This document shows positions 35,715 through 45,990 of a stretch of 64,000 nucleotides of DNA, piece by piece. Position numbers and translations under genes: made by a program. Positions within the stretch are counted from its first letter, which is position 1. Every line of letters starts with the position of its first letter. Under the pieces are notes generated by a model that was not told where the DNA came from, made no database searches, and saw only the letters and a list, made by a program, of their open reading frames with translations. The stretch is from positions 62,001 through 126,000 of the forward strand of contig JACUUH010000002.1 in NCBI GenBank assembly GCA_014859375.1, given 5' to 3'. Source of the DNA: Gammaproteobacteria bacterium. Lineage in GTDB: Bacteria; Pseudomonadota; Gammaproteobacteria; Nitrosococcales; Methylophagaceae.

Positions 35715-35728
35715 ACAGTAATCCCGGG

Positions 35729-38700
35729 TTAATTTAGAGTGTTAGGGTAAAGATCACCCAATAAATCTTGTAAGGTCTGAACAAGTTCATTTTCCTGATA
35801 GGGCTTGCCCAGATAAGCATTTACACCGATGGTTGATGCTCTTTCACGATGTTTATCACCTGTTCGAGAGGTAATCATAATAATGGGCAATGACTTTGTT
35901 TCAGGATTATTCCTGACTACAGATGCAAATTCAAACCCATCCATTCGAGGCATCTCGACATCAAGCAAAATAATATCGGGTATTTGTTCATTTATGAGTG
36001 CAACCGCATCGATACCATCACGTGCCGTTATAACATCAAAGCCATGTCGTTTTAGTAGATTACCAGTGGCTTTACGCATGGTGATTGAATCATCAACTAC
36101 CATAGCAATAGGTGTTCGTTTTTCAGCCTGTTTTGGTTCTATATTGAAAGCATTTTTTCGTTTTGCATCGTTACCATGATCTAAAATTGTAGATTTTTCG
36201 ATTAAGGTTGGAATATCCAACACAAATGCGACTTGGCCATCACCCATAATCGTTGCCCCAGTGATAGCATCAATCTGACCTAGTTGTGGACCGACTGATT
36301 TCAGTACTATTTCACGATTGCTATTGATGGCATCAACTAATAAAGCAATATGTTTATCACTATAGCGGAACAGTAATAGTGGTAGTTGTTTATTGGCATC
36401 ATCCGCTAAATTAAAAGGTTGATCGAGTAGCTGTGCCAAGGCAATAAATTGATAATAGGCACCATTAAATTCATAGCGAGGTTCGCCTTCTTGAGCTAAT
36501 AACGTTTTTACATTGGCGACGGTAATCCGTTCACCGGCATGGACTGCTGCCAGCGGAATAGCATATTGGTGGTCATAACTACTGACTAGTAGTGCTTGCA
36601 TGATCGATAAGGTTAAGGGTAAACGAATACTAAAGGTCGTGCCTTGACCAAATATCGATTGGATTGAGAGCCGACCTTTTAATGCTCGGATTTCATTACT
36701 GACTACATCCATGCCTACACCCCGACCAGAAAGTTGTGAGACATCGTCGGCTGTAGTGAAGCCAGAGCTCAGGATCAATTGAATTAACTCATCATCACCG
36801 GGGATATTGTCAGGATTAATTAAGTTTTGACTCAAGGCTTTTTGTTTGATCTTTTCTACATCAATACCGCGACCATCATCAGCAAGCGTGATCAGAATTT
36901 CAGTGCCATCTCGCGTAATGGTCAGGTCTAGTTGTCCTGTCCGGTCTTTACCTGAACGCATTCGTTGTTCAGGAGCTTCAATACCATGACCAATTGCATT
37001 TCTTAAAATATGTTCAATAGGTGCAACAATATGGTCAAGGATGGAGCGATCTAGTTCGCGTTCAGCGCCATAAACAGTAAGTTTAGATGACTTACCAAGA
37101 CTTTCATTTGTTTGGCGGACAATACGTTCTAAACGTGGTATCAGACCACTAAAAGGTAATAAACGTGTGTTCATTAAACCTTGCTGAATATCCGTGCTCA
37201 GACGAGATTGTTGTAATAAAATGGCATCGGAATCACGGACCAAACTATTCAGTGACTGTGTGATGTCATTTAAATCGCTGACACTCTCTGTTAAGCCACG
37301 AGATAATTGCTGAATCATCGAGAATCGATCTAGTTCAAGTGGATCAAATTCAGATTGTCGGGTTAACTCACCCTCGTAACGGAATAAAATTTGTGTTTCC
37401 GTTTCAATTTCAAGATTACGTAGTTGATCTTGTAGACGCTCAACAGTGGCTTCCATTTCACTGAGTTGTTGGCGAATTGCAGTGTTATGTTGGCTGACGC
37501 GATCACGCGAAATATTGACTTCGCCAGCGAAATTGGTCAAGAAATCGAGTAAGTCAGAACGCACCCTGACTTGTTCAACATGGGCAGGCTGTTGTGGTGT
37601 TGCTGGTGCATCAACCGGTGCTGTGTTTGGTAACTTTGTGACATAGTCATTTACAATATCGGATGGTAGAGCAGCTTGTGGCTCGCTTAATTCAGGTTCT
37701 TGGCCTGAGAATGCGGCAATCTCTGCCAGCAAATCATCAGCAAAAGCAATGGATGCCTGTTGTGCTAATAAATCTTGCATATCTGCCATACGATCCTGGC
37801 AGCGCTGTAGAAGATTGAAAAAACGGTCATTGGCTTCACATTTATGTTCAACCGCTAACAGCACTAACGATTCTGTCTGATGACTTAGATCTGCTATTGG
37901 AGTAATGCCTGTTAAGCGCGCCCCGCCTTTTAATGTATGAAGATCGCGTTGAAGTTGCATTGCAGCATCAACATCATTTGGAGCGTGTTGCCAATTTTTA
38001 ATTGCATCGCCACTGGATTCGAGTAGTTCGGCACACTCTTCAGTGAATGCTTCAAGTAGCTCCTCTTCTCCAGTTGGAATTGCGAATAATGTAGCCGCTG
38101 TGCCATCTGGCGCTACCATAGGAGATGCTGGCAGAGCAATGTACTGCTCGACATCAGATTGAAACGTTCCAATATCAGTAGCGGCTTGATTTTGAATGAC
38201 ACGATCAATTTGATCGTTGATATGTTCGAATCCCTGTTCGAGTAGTTTGAAGCCATGTTGATTATCAGATGAGTTGGTATGAGTGATAATTTGACCAAGC
38301 AACTCATACAGCTTGGCAATGGTTGTTAATTTTGCATTACGAGAACCGTCAGCAAGCTGGATTAAGGTGTCATTAACAGACTGTTTGTAAGCTTGATTAC
38401 TTGGATCGGTTCGATAATTAGCAAGCTGTTGACTGTATTGCTCTAATAATTCATCAGTTTCTTCCAAATAGACAACCAAAAATTCTGGATCGATGATAGG
38501 TTCTACTTTATTTTGTCTAGGCGTGATCTTGAATAAATTATCAGATAAAACACATAAATTAGGTTCTTCGATTTCCGGGTTGTTTTGATGTTCTATGATT
38601 TGATAGATAGCCTCAATTGTGTGTTGTAATAACAAGAATTCGTCGCTATTTAAACGGTGATCGTGTTCGTAAATTGTACGAAGAGCGTGATCGAGTTCGG

Positions 38701-41700
38701 TTGCGATCAAGGCTACGGGAGTAACTTGAGCGATATTGGCGCAGCCTTTTAAAGAATGGGCCGCACGTAATAACTCTTTATTTAGTACAAATGGAATGTG
38801 TGCATGTTCGAACGCATGCTTAAAGGTGGCTAGATGCTGCTGTGCCTCGGCATGAAATATTTGCAGTAACTCATCGTGTTCAGACATCTCTGTTGCAGTG
38901 GCTTCAAAAGAGTCTGTCAATTCTGGCTCAGAAAAATCATGATCAAGTTCTAATGTTTCACTGATAGAGGCTAGTTCTTGTAAGAGTGTTGTTTCAGACG
39001 CTTCACTACTTGGCTCATCCGTCTCCACGTTTTGCTCTGTAACATCGATATTATTATCAAAGGTCAGTTCAATATGGTCTTGCTTGGTTGCAAGCGTATC
39101 AATATACCGCTGAACAGACGTTGGTTGAGGCTCAGAAACCGGTGTTAATTCAGACTCAAGCTCAATAGGTTCGAACGGTAAATCCAGAGCAGTATCGTCA
39201 CGTTCTAGCGGTTGCTGTTCAGTACTATCGAATGCGAGATCAACATTGTCTTGCTTGGTTGCAAGTGCATCGATATAGCGTTGAACAGACGTTGGTTGAG
39301 GTTCAGAGACAGGTGCTAATTCAGGTTCAGGTTCGACAGCTTCGAGTGTTAAATCAAGTGGCGTATCATCAATTTCAAGTACTGGTTGTGCGACACGTTG
39401 ATCAAGCGCGATATCTTGAACTGCATTATTGATTGCAGATGCTTGTTCTGGATTAAGTAATGCATTTGCTCTAGCTGAAATAGTGTCGACTTCAATGGTC
39501 GATGAAATATCTGCATGGATAAAGCGCGTTAACAAGTCAGGAATGATTTCAAAACCATCAAGGACAAGCTGAACGATATCTGTTGAAATCGTACTGTTTT
39601 TCTCTATAACTTGATTTAATAACGATTCAATAGACCATGCCAGTTGCCCTATAACGTCAGCACCAGCCATACGCCCGCTACCTTTAAGGGTATGGAAATG
39701 TCTTCTTATTACAGCTAACACATCAGCATCATGCCGTGTCTGCCATTCAGGAATAAGCGTCGCTAATTCACCCAAGACCTCATTGGCTTCTTCAATAAAG
39801 ATCTCTGCTATCTCAGGGTCAATGCCTTGTGCAAACGATGGTGTTAACTCTGTCTTTAGTTCGATTGACTCGTTCTCGACTGGTTCTAACGTTAGGGTAT
39901 GTTGCTGGTTTTCAACAGCATCAATATAACGTTGTACACCTGTTAATTGAGGTTCAGAAGGCGCTACAGAATTAACATCGGAGTCATTATGTCCGAGAGT
40001 AAGAGCAAGCGCTTCCTGATCAAGGCTTATCGATGTGTAAGCAGTGCTGACATCAAATGGTGCTTTATCAACGTTTAAATTATGAGTTTCTGAGATATTA
40101 AATTGTTGGTCAATATCTTGATTTTGCTTGGTAATATACTCTTCAACAGGACGAGTTTGCTTGTCCTCAATTTCAGATAATGTAGTCTTAGTGATAGTCG
40201 GAGTTGGCTGATCCAGTTTGTTTTGTGCTTGTTGTAATAAGTGTAACTGCTGTTGTCCATGTTTAGTAACACCACCCATGTAAAGTTCAATAGCTGCGAT
40301 GACTTCTGCAAAAATAGACAATACGTCACGTGTCACAGTTTGAGGTTCACGCATTCGGGTAGCAGTGTTTTCTAGTAAAGAGGCGACTTCTGTCAAGTTC
40401 AACATGGTTAAACTTCCAGCAATCAATTCCATCTGAATTGCTACTTCCGGCAATGTTTCGTGAGCGGTGTCCAAATGGGTTTCTAATTGTGTTAACGCTT
40501 CTTTTATTGTGAATAACTCTGTCAGACATTCATTAATCACAATAGGTTGAAGCTGGGCAGTTTCATTGCCATTATCGCCGGTGTTATTACTATCTTTGCG
40601 CAGTAAATTCTCAACAGTTAATACATCATCTGCCAGCGACAATAATTGCTCATCACTCAGCAATGTTTCGTTGTCGTGGATAGCCGCCAGTTGTTGAGCC
40701 TGTTGACGCAATATGTTGCTTGCAGTCGATTCGCTTAATAAATCAAGCGTATCTGCAATCGTATTAAAACTGTCAGAGAGCACTGCTGCTGTTTGTTGAG
40801 AGTCAACAGTATGGCGATCAAATTGATCAATTTGTGCTTTAATTTCTTGTAATTGTTCTAATAGTGCCGAATGCACTTCTGTCAAAGCATTATCACTGAA
40901 GCTATAGAGTTTTTGATGTTTTTGCACATCATAAAAATCTAGTTTAAATACGTGCTTTAACAAACTAACATGTTTACCAGAACTGCTTGAACGAGCAATA
41001 AACAGGAGAAGATTTTTGACTAAATCAGTTGGATATTTAGCCATTAATTGTTGAATGTCATTTTGACCAAATAACTTGATCGAATGATTTAAATTACCCA
41101 AGGTCAATTTGGTTTCAGAATTTATTGGTAAGCCATCATCAAGCAGTGCTTCAATGAAGCCTTCTGCTACCCACCATAAAATGACCAGGCGATCATGGGT
41201 CGACTGTGTTCTCAAATAATGAACAATCTGACTAATTTTTTTCAGGCCGATTCTGTCTTGAGTTTTGATCCATTGCAACAATGAAATTTGAAAAGCATGG
41301 CTTGCTTTATCGAGAGATAAACCCGTTGCTGATTCTTGCTGTGATGGCAAGGCTATGTCATTAGGTAAAACGATTGAAAAATTTGGTTTGAACAAGTTTG
41401 TTGGAGAAAGTGGCGCCTCACCTCGAGCTGTTCTGAGTTCATTGATGGTTTCAATCAGGCGTAAGGGATGATCTTCGAAGTCATGTCCAATTAACTTGAG
41501 ATAATTAGGCAGTAGTAATAACCCTTTCAATATCGTATCGGCAATGCTTTCTGAGTTAGTGCTGGTCTGTTTTGTTAACATTGAAATTGAGCTTAACATC
41601 TCTCTTATTAGCAGGTTCGCACCTGCAAGCCCAAGCATATCAATGACACCATGGGTTTGCCCCAATTGATTTATACAGGGTACTAATTTGCTTGTATCAT

Positions 41701-41812
41701 CGGGTGAATCGATGAAGCGAGTTACTGCCGTAAGCGCATCAGCTAGTGATTGCTGAATGTCATCTTGAACCCAGACAAGGGCGTCATAATTACCACTATT
41801 TGTCTGTGCCAT
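35729..41812 (-). CDS. chpA: ChpA/PilL hybrid chemosensory histidine kinase with multiple Hpt domains
   Basis: A 2027-residue CheA-type hybrid kinase controlling type IV pilus motors. Three canonical Hpt domains have phospho-accepting histidines at about H707 (RRHFHTLKGSGRMAG), H1019 (AAHSLKGCA) and H1292 (DLHTLKGGARLTG). The N-terminal 600 residues contain degenerate Hpt-like bundles lacking the H-x-L-K-G core. A dimerisation helix region (about 1420-1540) is followed by the HATPase core (about 1590-1730; HILRNAIGHGIE, LADDGRGID, LSGRGVGMDVV), a CheW domain (about 1735-1870) and a C-terminal receiver with the phosphorylation site near D1951 (ILLDVEMPRMDG). Acidic linkers carry a repeated VQRYID motif. 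It lies between pilJ and chpC. Confidence 0.95.
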   Translation of the reverse strand: MAQTNSGNYDALVWVQDDIQQSLADALTAVTRFIDSPDDTSKLVPCINQLGQTHGVIDMLGLAGANLLIREMLSSISMLTKQTSTNSESIADTILKGLLLLPNYLKLIGHDFEDHPLRLIETINELRTARGEAPLSPTNLFKPNFSIVLPNDIALPSQQESATGLSLDKASHAFQISLLQWIKTQDRIGLKKISQIVHYLRTQSTHDRLVILWWVAEGFIEALLDDGLPINSETKLTLGNLNHSIKLFGQNDIQQLMAKYPTDLVKNLLLFIARSSSSGKHVSLLKHVFKLDFYDVQKHQKLYSFSDNALTEVHSALLEQLQEIKAQIDQFDRHTVDSQQTAAVLSDSFNTIADTLDLLSESTASNILRQQAQQLAAIHDNETLLSDEQLLSLADDVLTVENLLRKDSNNTGDNGNETAQLQPIVINECLTELFTIKEALTQLETHLDTAHETLPEVAIQMELIAGSLTMLNLTEVASLLENTATRMREPQTVTRDVLSIFAEVIAAIELYMGGVTKHGQQQLHLLQQAQNKLDQPTPTITKTTLSEIEDKQTRPVEEYITKQNQDIDQQFNISETHNLNVDKAPFDVSTAYTSISLDQEALALTLGHNDSDVNSVAPSEPQLTGVQRYIDAVENQQHTLTLEPVENESIELKTELTPSFAQGIDPEIAEIFIEEANEVLGELATLIPEWQTRHDADVLAVIRRHFHTLKGSGRMAGADVIGQLAWSIESLLNQVIEKNSTISTDIVQLVLDGFEIIPDLLTRFIHADISSTIEVDTISARANALLNPEQASAINNAVQDIALDQRVAQPVLEIDDTPLDLTLEAVEPEPELAPVSEPQPTSVQRYIDALATKQDNVDLAFDSTEQQPLERDDTALDLPFEPIELESELTPVSEPQPTSVQRYIDTLATKQDHIELTFDNNIDVTEQNVETDEPSSEASETTLLQELASISETLELDHDFSEPELTDSFEATATEMSEHDELLQIFHAEAQQHLATFKHAFEHAHIPFVLNKELLRAAHSLKGCANIAQVTPVALIATELDHALRTIYEHDHRLNSDEFLLLQHTIEAIYQIIEHQNNPEIEEPNLCVLSDNLFKITPRQNKVEPIIDPEFLVVYLEETDELLEQYSQQLANYRTDPSNQAYKQSVNDTLIQLADGSRNAKLTTIAKLYELLGQIITHTNSSDNQHGFKLLEQGFEHINDQIDRVIQNQAATDIGTFQSDVEQYIALPASPMVAPDGTAATLFAIPTGEEELLEAFTEECAELLESSGDAIKNWQHAPNDVDAAMQLQRDLHTLKGGARLTGITPIADLSHQTESLVLLAVEHKCEANDRFFNLLQRCQDRMADMQDLLAQQASIAFADDLLAEIAAFSGQEPELSEPQAALPSDIVNDYVTKLPNTAPVDAPATPQQPAHVEQVRVRSDLLDFLTNFAGEVNISRDRVSQHNTAIRQQLSEMEATVERLQDQLRNLEIETETQILFRYEGELTRQSEFDPLELDRFSMIQQLSRGLTESVSDLNDITQSLNSLVRDSDAILLQQSRLSTDIQQGLMNTRLLPFSGLIPRLERIVRQTNESLGKSSKLTVYGAERELDRSILDHIVAPIEHILRNAIGHGIEAPEQRMRSGKDRTGQLDLTITRDGTEILITLADDGRGIDVEKIKQKALSQNLINPDNIPGDDELIQLILSSGFTTADDVSQLSGRGVGMDVVSNEIRALKGRLSIQSIFGQGTTFSIRLPLTLSIMQALLVSSYDHQYAIPLAAVHAGERITVANVKTLLAQEGEPRYEFNGAYYQFIALAQLLDQPFNLADDANKQLPLLLFRYSDKHIALLVDAINSNREIVLKSVGPQLGQIDAITGATIMGDGQVAFVLDIPTLIEKSTILDHGNDAKRKNAFNIEPKQAEKRTPIAMVVDDSITMRKATGNLLKRHGFDVITARDGIDAVALINEQIPDIILLDVEMPRMDGFEFASVVRNNPETKSLPIIMITSRTGDKHRERASTIGVNAYLGKPYQENELVQTLQDLLGDLYPNTLN
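39029..39370 (-). repeat. 171-bp tandem duplication inside chpA (two 57-residue units)
   Basis: Unit 1 (39370-39200, residues 815-871) and unit 2 (39199-39029, residues 872-928) both run DDT-x-LDL ... SEPQPTSVQRYID-x-LATKQD. The DNA is also alike over most of the length. A third, diverged copy of the motif (LTGVQRYIDAVENQQ) lies near residue 626, after the degenerate Hpt region. Confidence 0.85.
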
Positions 41813-41880
41813 CAGCTACTCCGAATTGAGTGATGTTGAACTGTAATATCAAATGTCTCACCATATTGTTGCAATTTAGA

Positions 41881-43140
41881 TTAAGGCAATTTGAAGCCAG
41901 AAACTGACGTACGCAATTCATTGGCTAATTCCAATAAACGCCCAATAGATGCTGCACTTTCATTGGTGCCAGTAGATGTTTGCATGGTGATTTCTTGAAT
42001 AACATTCATGCTATCAGACGTGCTAATCGCTGCTTGTGCTTGTTGTTTAGCCGCATCACTAATGTTATTGATTAGATCCGCTAGTTGATGTGATACCGCT
42101 TCAATTTGCTTCAAGGAGGTACCAGCATCTTGAGATAATTTCGCTCCTGAAACAACCTCAGTAGTACTACGTTCCATTGAGCTGATAGCCTCATTAGTAT
42201 CGCTTTGAATTGTTTTTACAAGTGCATCAATTTGCTTGGTGGCATTACTTGAACGCTCTGCCAGACGTTGCACCTCATCGGCAACCACAGCAAAACCCCG
42301 ACCTGCTTCACCCGCCATTGCAGCTTGAATGGCAGCGTTCAATGACAAAATATTGGTTTGTTCAGCGATGTCATTGATAAGTTCGACAATGTCACCAATT
42401 TGTTGCGAGCTTTCACCAAGACGTTTGATGCGTTTAGATGTTTCTTGAATTTGTTCACGAATGGTATCCATTCCGTTAATGGCTTTTTTAACGGCTTCGT
42501 TACCTTGGGCGGCTAATGTTACAGATTGAGCAGCAACGTTAGATGATTGGCTGGCATTTTGTGATACTTGTTCGATAGAGCCAGCCATTTGAGTGATCGC
42601 ACTACTCACTTCGCTTATTTGTTGTGATTGATGATCACTGGCATCCGTTAAATGTAATGCTGTGGCTTGTGTTTCTTGTGCTGCTGATGCTACTTGTAGT
42701 GTGGTGGTATTAATTTGTTGTACCAGATTACGCAAGGCATCAATGGTGTAGTTTACGGAATCAGCAATAGCACCGGTAATATCTTCTGTAACCGTCGCTG
42801 ACACGGTGAGATCACCATCAGCCAGATCGCCCATTTCATCTAATAAACGCAAGATGGCGTCTTGATTATGGCGATTTTGTAATTCCATGTTATCAAGTGA
42901 ACTTTTCAGATGTTTGAATGGTATGTAACTCAGACGAAGTACAAAGATGACAGTAAGTACTAATCCCGCAAAAATAGCCGCTGAAAATAACATGATGTGG
43001 TTTAGGTAAATTTGGTATTGACCTGTCGCTATAAGCCAAAGTCCAAATGATGTTCCTGCGGCAAAGATGATTGTCAGTAATAGGTTAACGATATTATCTT
43101 TCGATACCAGTGCAGAAAGAAAAAGTTTAGTTACGTTCAT
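41881..43140 (-). CDS. pilJ: PilJ-type methyl-accepting chemotaxis protein, short form
   Basis: The receptor of the Pil-Chp array. The ATG at 43140 (MNVTKLFL) is preferred because AGGA lies eight bases upstream; another ATG two codons earlier leaves only two bases. There are 419 residues, against nearly 700 in Pseudomonas PilJ. Two membrane helices (about 17-39 and 46-70) are separated by a loop of under ten residues, so there is essentially no periplasmic sensory domain. A HAMP-like linker follows, then a standard signalling domain with the hairpin tip [35 protein letters not shown]-type sequence (about 255-290). It lies between pilI and chpA. Confidence 0.88.
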   Translation of the reverse strand: MNVTKLFLSALVSKDNIVNLLLTIIFAAGTSFGLWLIATGQYQIYLNHIMLFSAAIFAGLVLTVIFVLRLSYIPFKHLKSSLDNMELQNRHNQDAILRLLDEMGDLADGDLTVSATVTEDITGAIADSVNYTIDALRNLVQQINTTTLQVASAAQETQATALHLTDASDHQSQQISEVSSAITQMAGSIEQVSQNASQSSNVAAQSVTLAAQGNEAVKKAINGMDTIREQIQETSKRIKRLGESSQQIGDIVELINDIAEQTNILSLNAAIQAAMAGEAGRGFAVVADEVQRLAERSSNATKQIDALVKTIQSDTNEAISSMERSTTEVVSGAKLSQDAGTSLKQIEAVSHQLADLINNISDAAKQQAQAAISTSDSMNVIQEITMQTSTGTNESAASIGRLLELANELRTSVSGFKLP

Positions 43141-43164
43141 GGTCATTATCCTGAAATCAAAATA

Positions 43165-43701
43165 TCATGCGGCTGCATTTAAAAAGCGTATGTCGGAAGC
43201 CAGTTTTTCGAAACTAAAGACTTTCCATTGGGTGTCTTGTTGGCTAACGCAACCATCAACAAAGGGCATAATGTCATTATCTTGCTCCTGAAATTGTTCC
43301 GGCCGTTGTTGAACATGTTTTAAACCAAACACTTCATCGATCAACAAACCTGAATAGATATCGGGATGATTGATCACCATAATACGGCTGTGTTTATTCA
43401 CTTTAGTTAATTTGCCATATAGAAAGTGCTTTAAATCAAATAGTGGTAACAATTCACCTCTCAGGTTGGCAATACCAAACACCCAAGGTTCTGATTTTGG
43501 TACAGACGTTATTTGAGAGGGAACAGGGAATACTTCGCGAGTTTGTTTGAGGGGTACTAAAAAATGTTCATTTGCAACGCGAAAGCCAATTGCTGTCCAC
43601 ACCCCATGTTGATTATTATGCTGTAAGGAGCCTTGGCGACTACGTTGTTCAATATCCCGAAGCAGGCTAAAAATGTAAGATGATGAAAGCGTTGATGTCA
43701 T
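43165..43701 (-). CDS. pilI: CheW-like adaptor PilI
   Basis: A 178-residue CheW-domain protein linking PilJ to ChpA. After an N-terminal helix (LLRDIEQRSRQ), the CheW core starts at about residue 35 (GFRVANEHFLVPLKQTREVFPVP) and includes VFGIANLRGELLPLFDLKHFL and GLLIDEVFGLKHV, all typical of PilI. It overlaps pilH by four bases and precedes pilJ by 24. Confidence 0.93.
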   Translation of the reverse strand: MTSTLSSSYIFSLLRDIEQRSRQGSLQHNNQHGVWTAIGFRVANEHFLVPLKQTREVFPVPSQITSVPKSEPWVFGIANLRGELLPLFDLKHFLYGKLTKVNKHSRIMVINHPDIYSGLLIDEVFGLKHVQQRPEQFQEQDNDIMPFVDGCVSQQDTQWKVFSFEKLASDIRFLNAAA

Positions 43702-44069
43702 GCTGAAAGTCCTAACAGGATATCCATTTCTTGAATTAATTTTGCTTCATCTACGGGCTTGCTTAAATAGCCTTTGGCACCCTGACGTAGTCCCCAGAGT
43801 CGATCAGTTTCCTGATATTTAGACGAGACAATGATGATGGGTATTGAACTGGTTTCAGGATCTTTGCTTAAACGTCGTGTTGCCTGAAAGCCATTGAGTT
43901 TGGGCATGACAACATCCATCAAAATTAAAGCCGGTCGCTTGGTTTGAGCGAGTTCCATTGCCTGTTCGCCATCTTCAGCAATAAGCACTTGATGATTATG
44001 TTTTTCAAGAATTTTTTTTATAACATACACCTCTGTTGGTGAATCATCAGCAATCAGAATCAGTGCCAT
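43698..44069 (-). CDS. pilH: Response regulator PilH
   Basis: A 123-residue stand-alone receiver domain. The acid pocket is ADDSPTE, the phosphorylated Asp is D52 in ILMDVVMPKLNGFQATR, the conserved Ser is in IIVSSKYQETD, and the Lys is in YLSKPVDE. PilH tunes pilus retraction and acts as a phosphate sink in Pseudomonas. GFQATRRLSKDPETSSIP is diagnostic of PilH over PilG. It lies five bases after pilG and overlaps pilI by four. Confidence 0.95.
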   Translation of the reverse strand: MALILIADDSPTEVYVIKKILEKHNHQVLIAEDGEQAMELAQTKRPALILMDVVMPKLNGFQATRRLSKDPETSSIPIIIVSSKYQETDRLWGLRQGAKGYLSKPVDEAKLIQEMDILLGLSA

Positions 44070-44074
44070 TTTGG

Positions 44075-44482
44075 TTAAGCATCCTTGTTTTTATCTAACA
44101 AATGAGTCCGGATAGCACCAAGGAGATCTTCGCGCGTAAATGGTTTGGTCAGGTATTGTTCTGCACCAACTACGCGTCCTTTAGCACGATCAAAAAGACC
44201 ATCCTTACTTGATAACATGACGATCGGCGTATTATGGAATTTAGCGTTATTTTTGACTAAAGAACAGGTTTGATAGCCATCCAGGCGAGGCATCATAATA
44301 TCAATGAATAAAATATCAGGATGCTGAGCATTGATGATAGGCAACGCTTCGAATCCATTTTCAGCCGTTATAACATCACAGCCAGCTCGTGTTAGCAGTG
44401 TTTCGGCGGTACGACGAATCGTTTTGCTATCGTCTATAACCATCACTTTTAGACCTGAAAATTCAGTTTGATTCTCGCTCAC
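44075..44482 (-). CDS. pilG: Response regulator PilG
   Basis: A 135-residue receiver domain that promotes pilus extension. The GTG start at 44482 gives an N-terminal tail before LKVMVIDDSKTIRRTAETLL. The phosphorylation site is D61 (FIDIMMPRLDGYQTC), and VMLSSKDGLFDRAKGR and YLTKPFTREDLLGAI are near-invariant in PilG. It is first in pilGHIJ-chpA-chpC and divergent from gshA across 230 bases, where the operon promoter must lie. Confidence 0.95.
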   Translation of the reverse strand: MSENQTEFSGLKVMVIDDSKTIRRTAETLLTRAGCDVITAENGFEALPIINAQHPDILFIDIMMPRLDGYQTCSLVKNNAKFHNTPIVMLSSKDGLFDRAKGRVVGAEQYLTKPFTREDLLGAIRTHLLDKNKDA

Positions 44483-44712
44483 ACTAAAACATTACCTTAA
44501 AAACTTAACTGTATTGGATAGGACATATAAAATACGAAGATACCCCATTTTTCAACGTCAAGCTAGTCAATATCGAATAAAAGTTATTCTTGCTAAACTC
44601 CGACCCACATAAGAGAATGCAGTATGAATGAGATGGAAAGCATAAACTGTGTTCTGGTTCACATGACTACTTAAGCGCTAGGCTTTTAAACGAATCTTTA
44701 AGGTAAAAAACT

Positions 44713-45990
44713 ATGATATCTGGTGTCCCACATTTGACAACGGCATTGACCGGTCCCCTATTGAAACTGGAAGGCCATTTGTTAGAACATCAAATTAGTG
44801 TGGAAACATGGTTAAGGCAGCAGTGGCTGTTAACGCCAGCACCATTTTATACCTCAGTAGATTTGAGAAATGCCGGTTTTAAGTTGGCTCCAGTGGATAC
44901 AAATTTATTTCCAGCAGGCTTTAATAATCTCAATGCTGCGTTTATGCCCTTATGCATAAATGCAGTACAATCAGCGGTTGAAAGGCATTGCCCTCATGCA
45001 CGAACAGTGTTGATTATTGCTGAAAATCATACTCGAAACTTATTTTATCTTGAAAGTTTGGAAACATTACGTCAAATATTTGAGCAAGCTGGTCTGGAAG
45101 CAAGAATCGGTAGTATGCGTGATGATATTACCGAGCTAACAACAATCGAATTACCATCAGGTAAAATTAGCCAATTAGAACCCTTAATACGTAAGGGAAA
45201 TAGAGTGATGGTCGGTGAGTTTTCACCCTGTTTGGTGTTGTTAAACAATGATCTGTCAGCTGGGCGACCAGCGATATTAGAAGATCTGGAACAACAGCTT
45301 GTACCGCCATTATCTGCGGGTTGGTCAGATCGTAAAAAATCCGACCATTTCCGACATTATCATACCGTTGCTCAAGAATTTGCCGAGCAAATAGGTATTG
45401 ACCCTTGGCTGATCTCACCGCTGTCGCTGCAATGCGGTGAGGTTAACTTTATGGAGCGCACTGGCACCGAATGTCTGGCAAAAAATGTTGAATTCGCGTT
45501 AACCGCAATTCAGAAGAAATACGACGAATATGGCATCGATAAAGAGCCATTTGTTGTTGTCAAAGCCGATTCTGGTACCTATGGCATGGGCATTATGATG
45601 GTGAAAAGTGCAGAAGAAATTATTAGCCTAAACCGAAAACAACGTACAAAAATGGCATCGGCTAAAGAAGGAATGACCGTAGAAAATGTGTTAATTCAAG
45701 AAGGGGTTTATACCTTTGAAACAATTGGTCAGGATCATGCCGTCGCTGAACCTGTTGTTTATATGATGGATCACTATGTTGTCGGTGGGTTTTATCGTGT
45801 TCACACCGGTCGTGGCGTCAATGAAAATTTGAATGCACCAGGCATGCATTTTGAACCGTTAGCCTTTGCTCAATCGTGTATTACCTCAGATAAAACAGAA
45901 CAGCCAGATGCCGGACCAAATCGTTTTTATGCGTATGGTGTGATTGCCCGTCTGGCATTATTGGCAGCAGCGAGAGAGTTGGCGGATTAA
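44713..45990 (+). CDS. gshA: Glutamate-cysteine ligase, proteobacterial GshA type
   Basis: Makes gamma-glutamylcysteine, the first step of glutathione synthesis. The 425-residue protein belongs to the distinct ATP-grasp-like GshA group of some beta- and gammaproteobacteria rather than the E. coli form. Typical segments are TSVDLRNAGFKLAPVDTNLFPAGFNN-type sequence near residue 48, FVVVKADSGTYGMGIMMV near 280 (nucleotide binding) and VYMMDHYVVGGFYRVHTGRG near 350. A weak AAGG lies upstream of the ATG. It is divergent from pilG and overlaps the FIST gene by four bases tail-to-tail. gshB is not in the window. Confidence 0.93.
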   Translation: MISGVPHLTTALTGPLLKLEGHLLEHQISVETWLRQQWLLTPAPFYTSVDLRNAGFKLAPVDTNLFPAGFNNLNAAFMPLCINAVQSAVERHCPHARTVLIIAENHTRNLFYLESLETLRQIFEQAGLEARIGSMRDDITELTTIELPSGKISQLEPLIRKGNRVMVGEFSPCLVLLNNDLSAGRPAILEDLEQQLVPPLSAGWSDRKKSDHFRHYHTVAQEFAEQIGIDPWLISPLSLQCGEVNFMERTGTECLAKNVEFALTAIQKKYDEYGIDKEPFVVVKADSGTYGMGIMMVKSAEEIISLNRKQRTKMASAKEGMTVENVLIQEGVYTFETIGQDHAVAEPVVYMMDHYVVGGFYRVHTGRGVNENLNAPGMHFEPLAFAQSCITSDKTEQPDAGPNRFYAYGVIARLALLAAARELAD

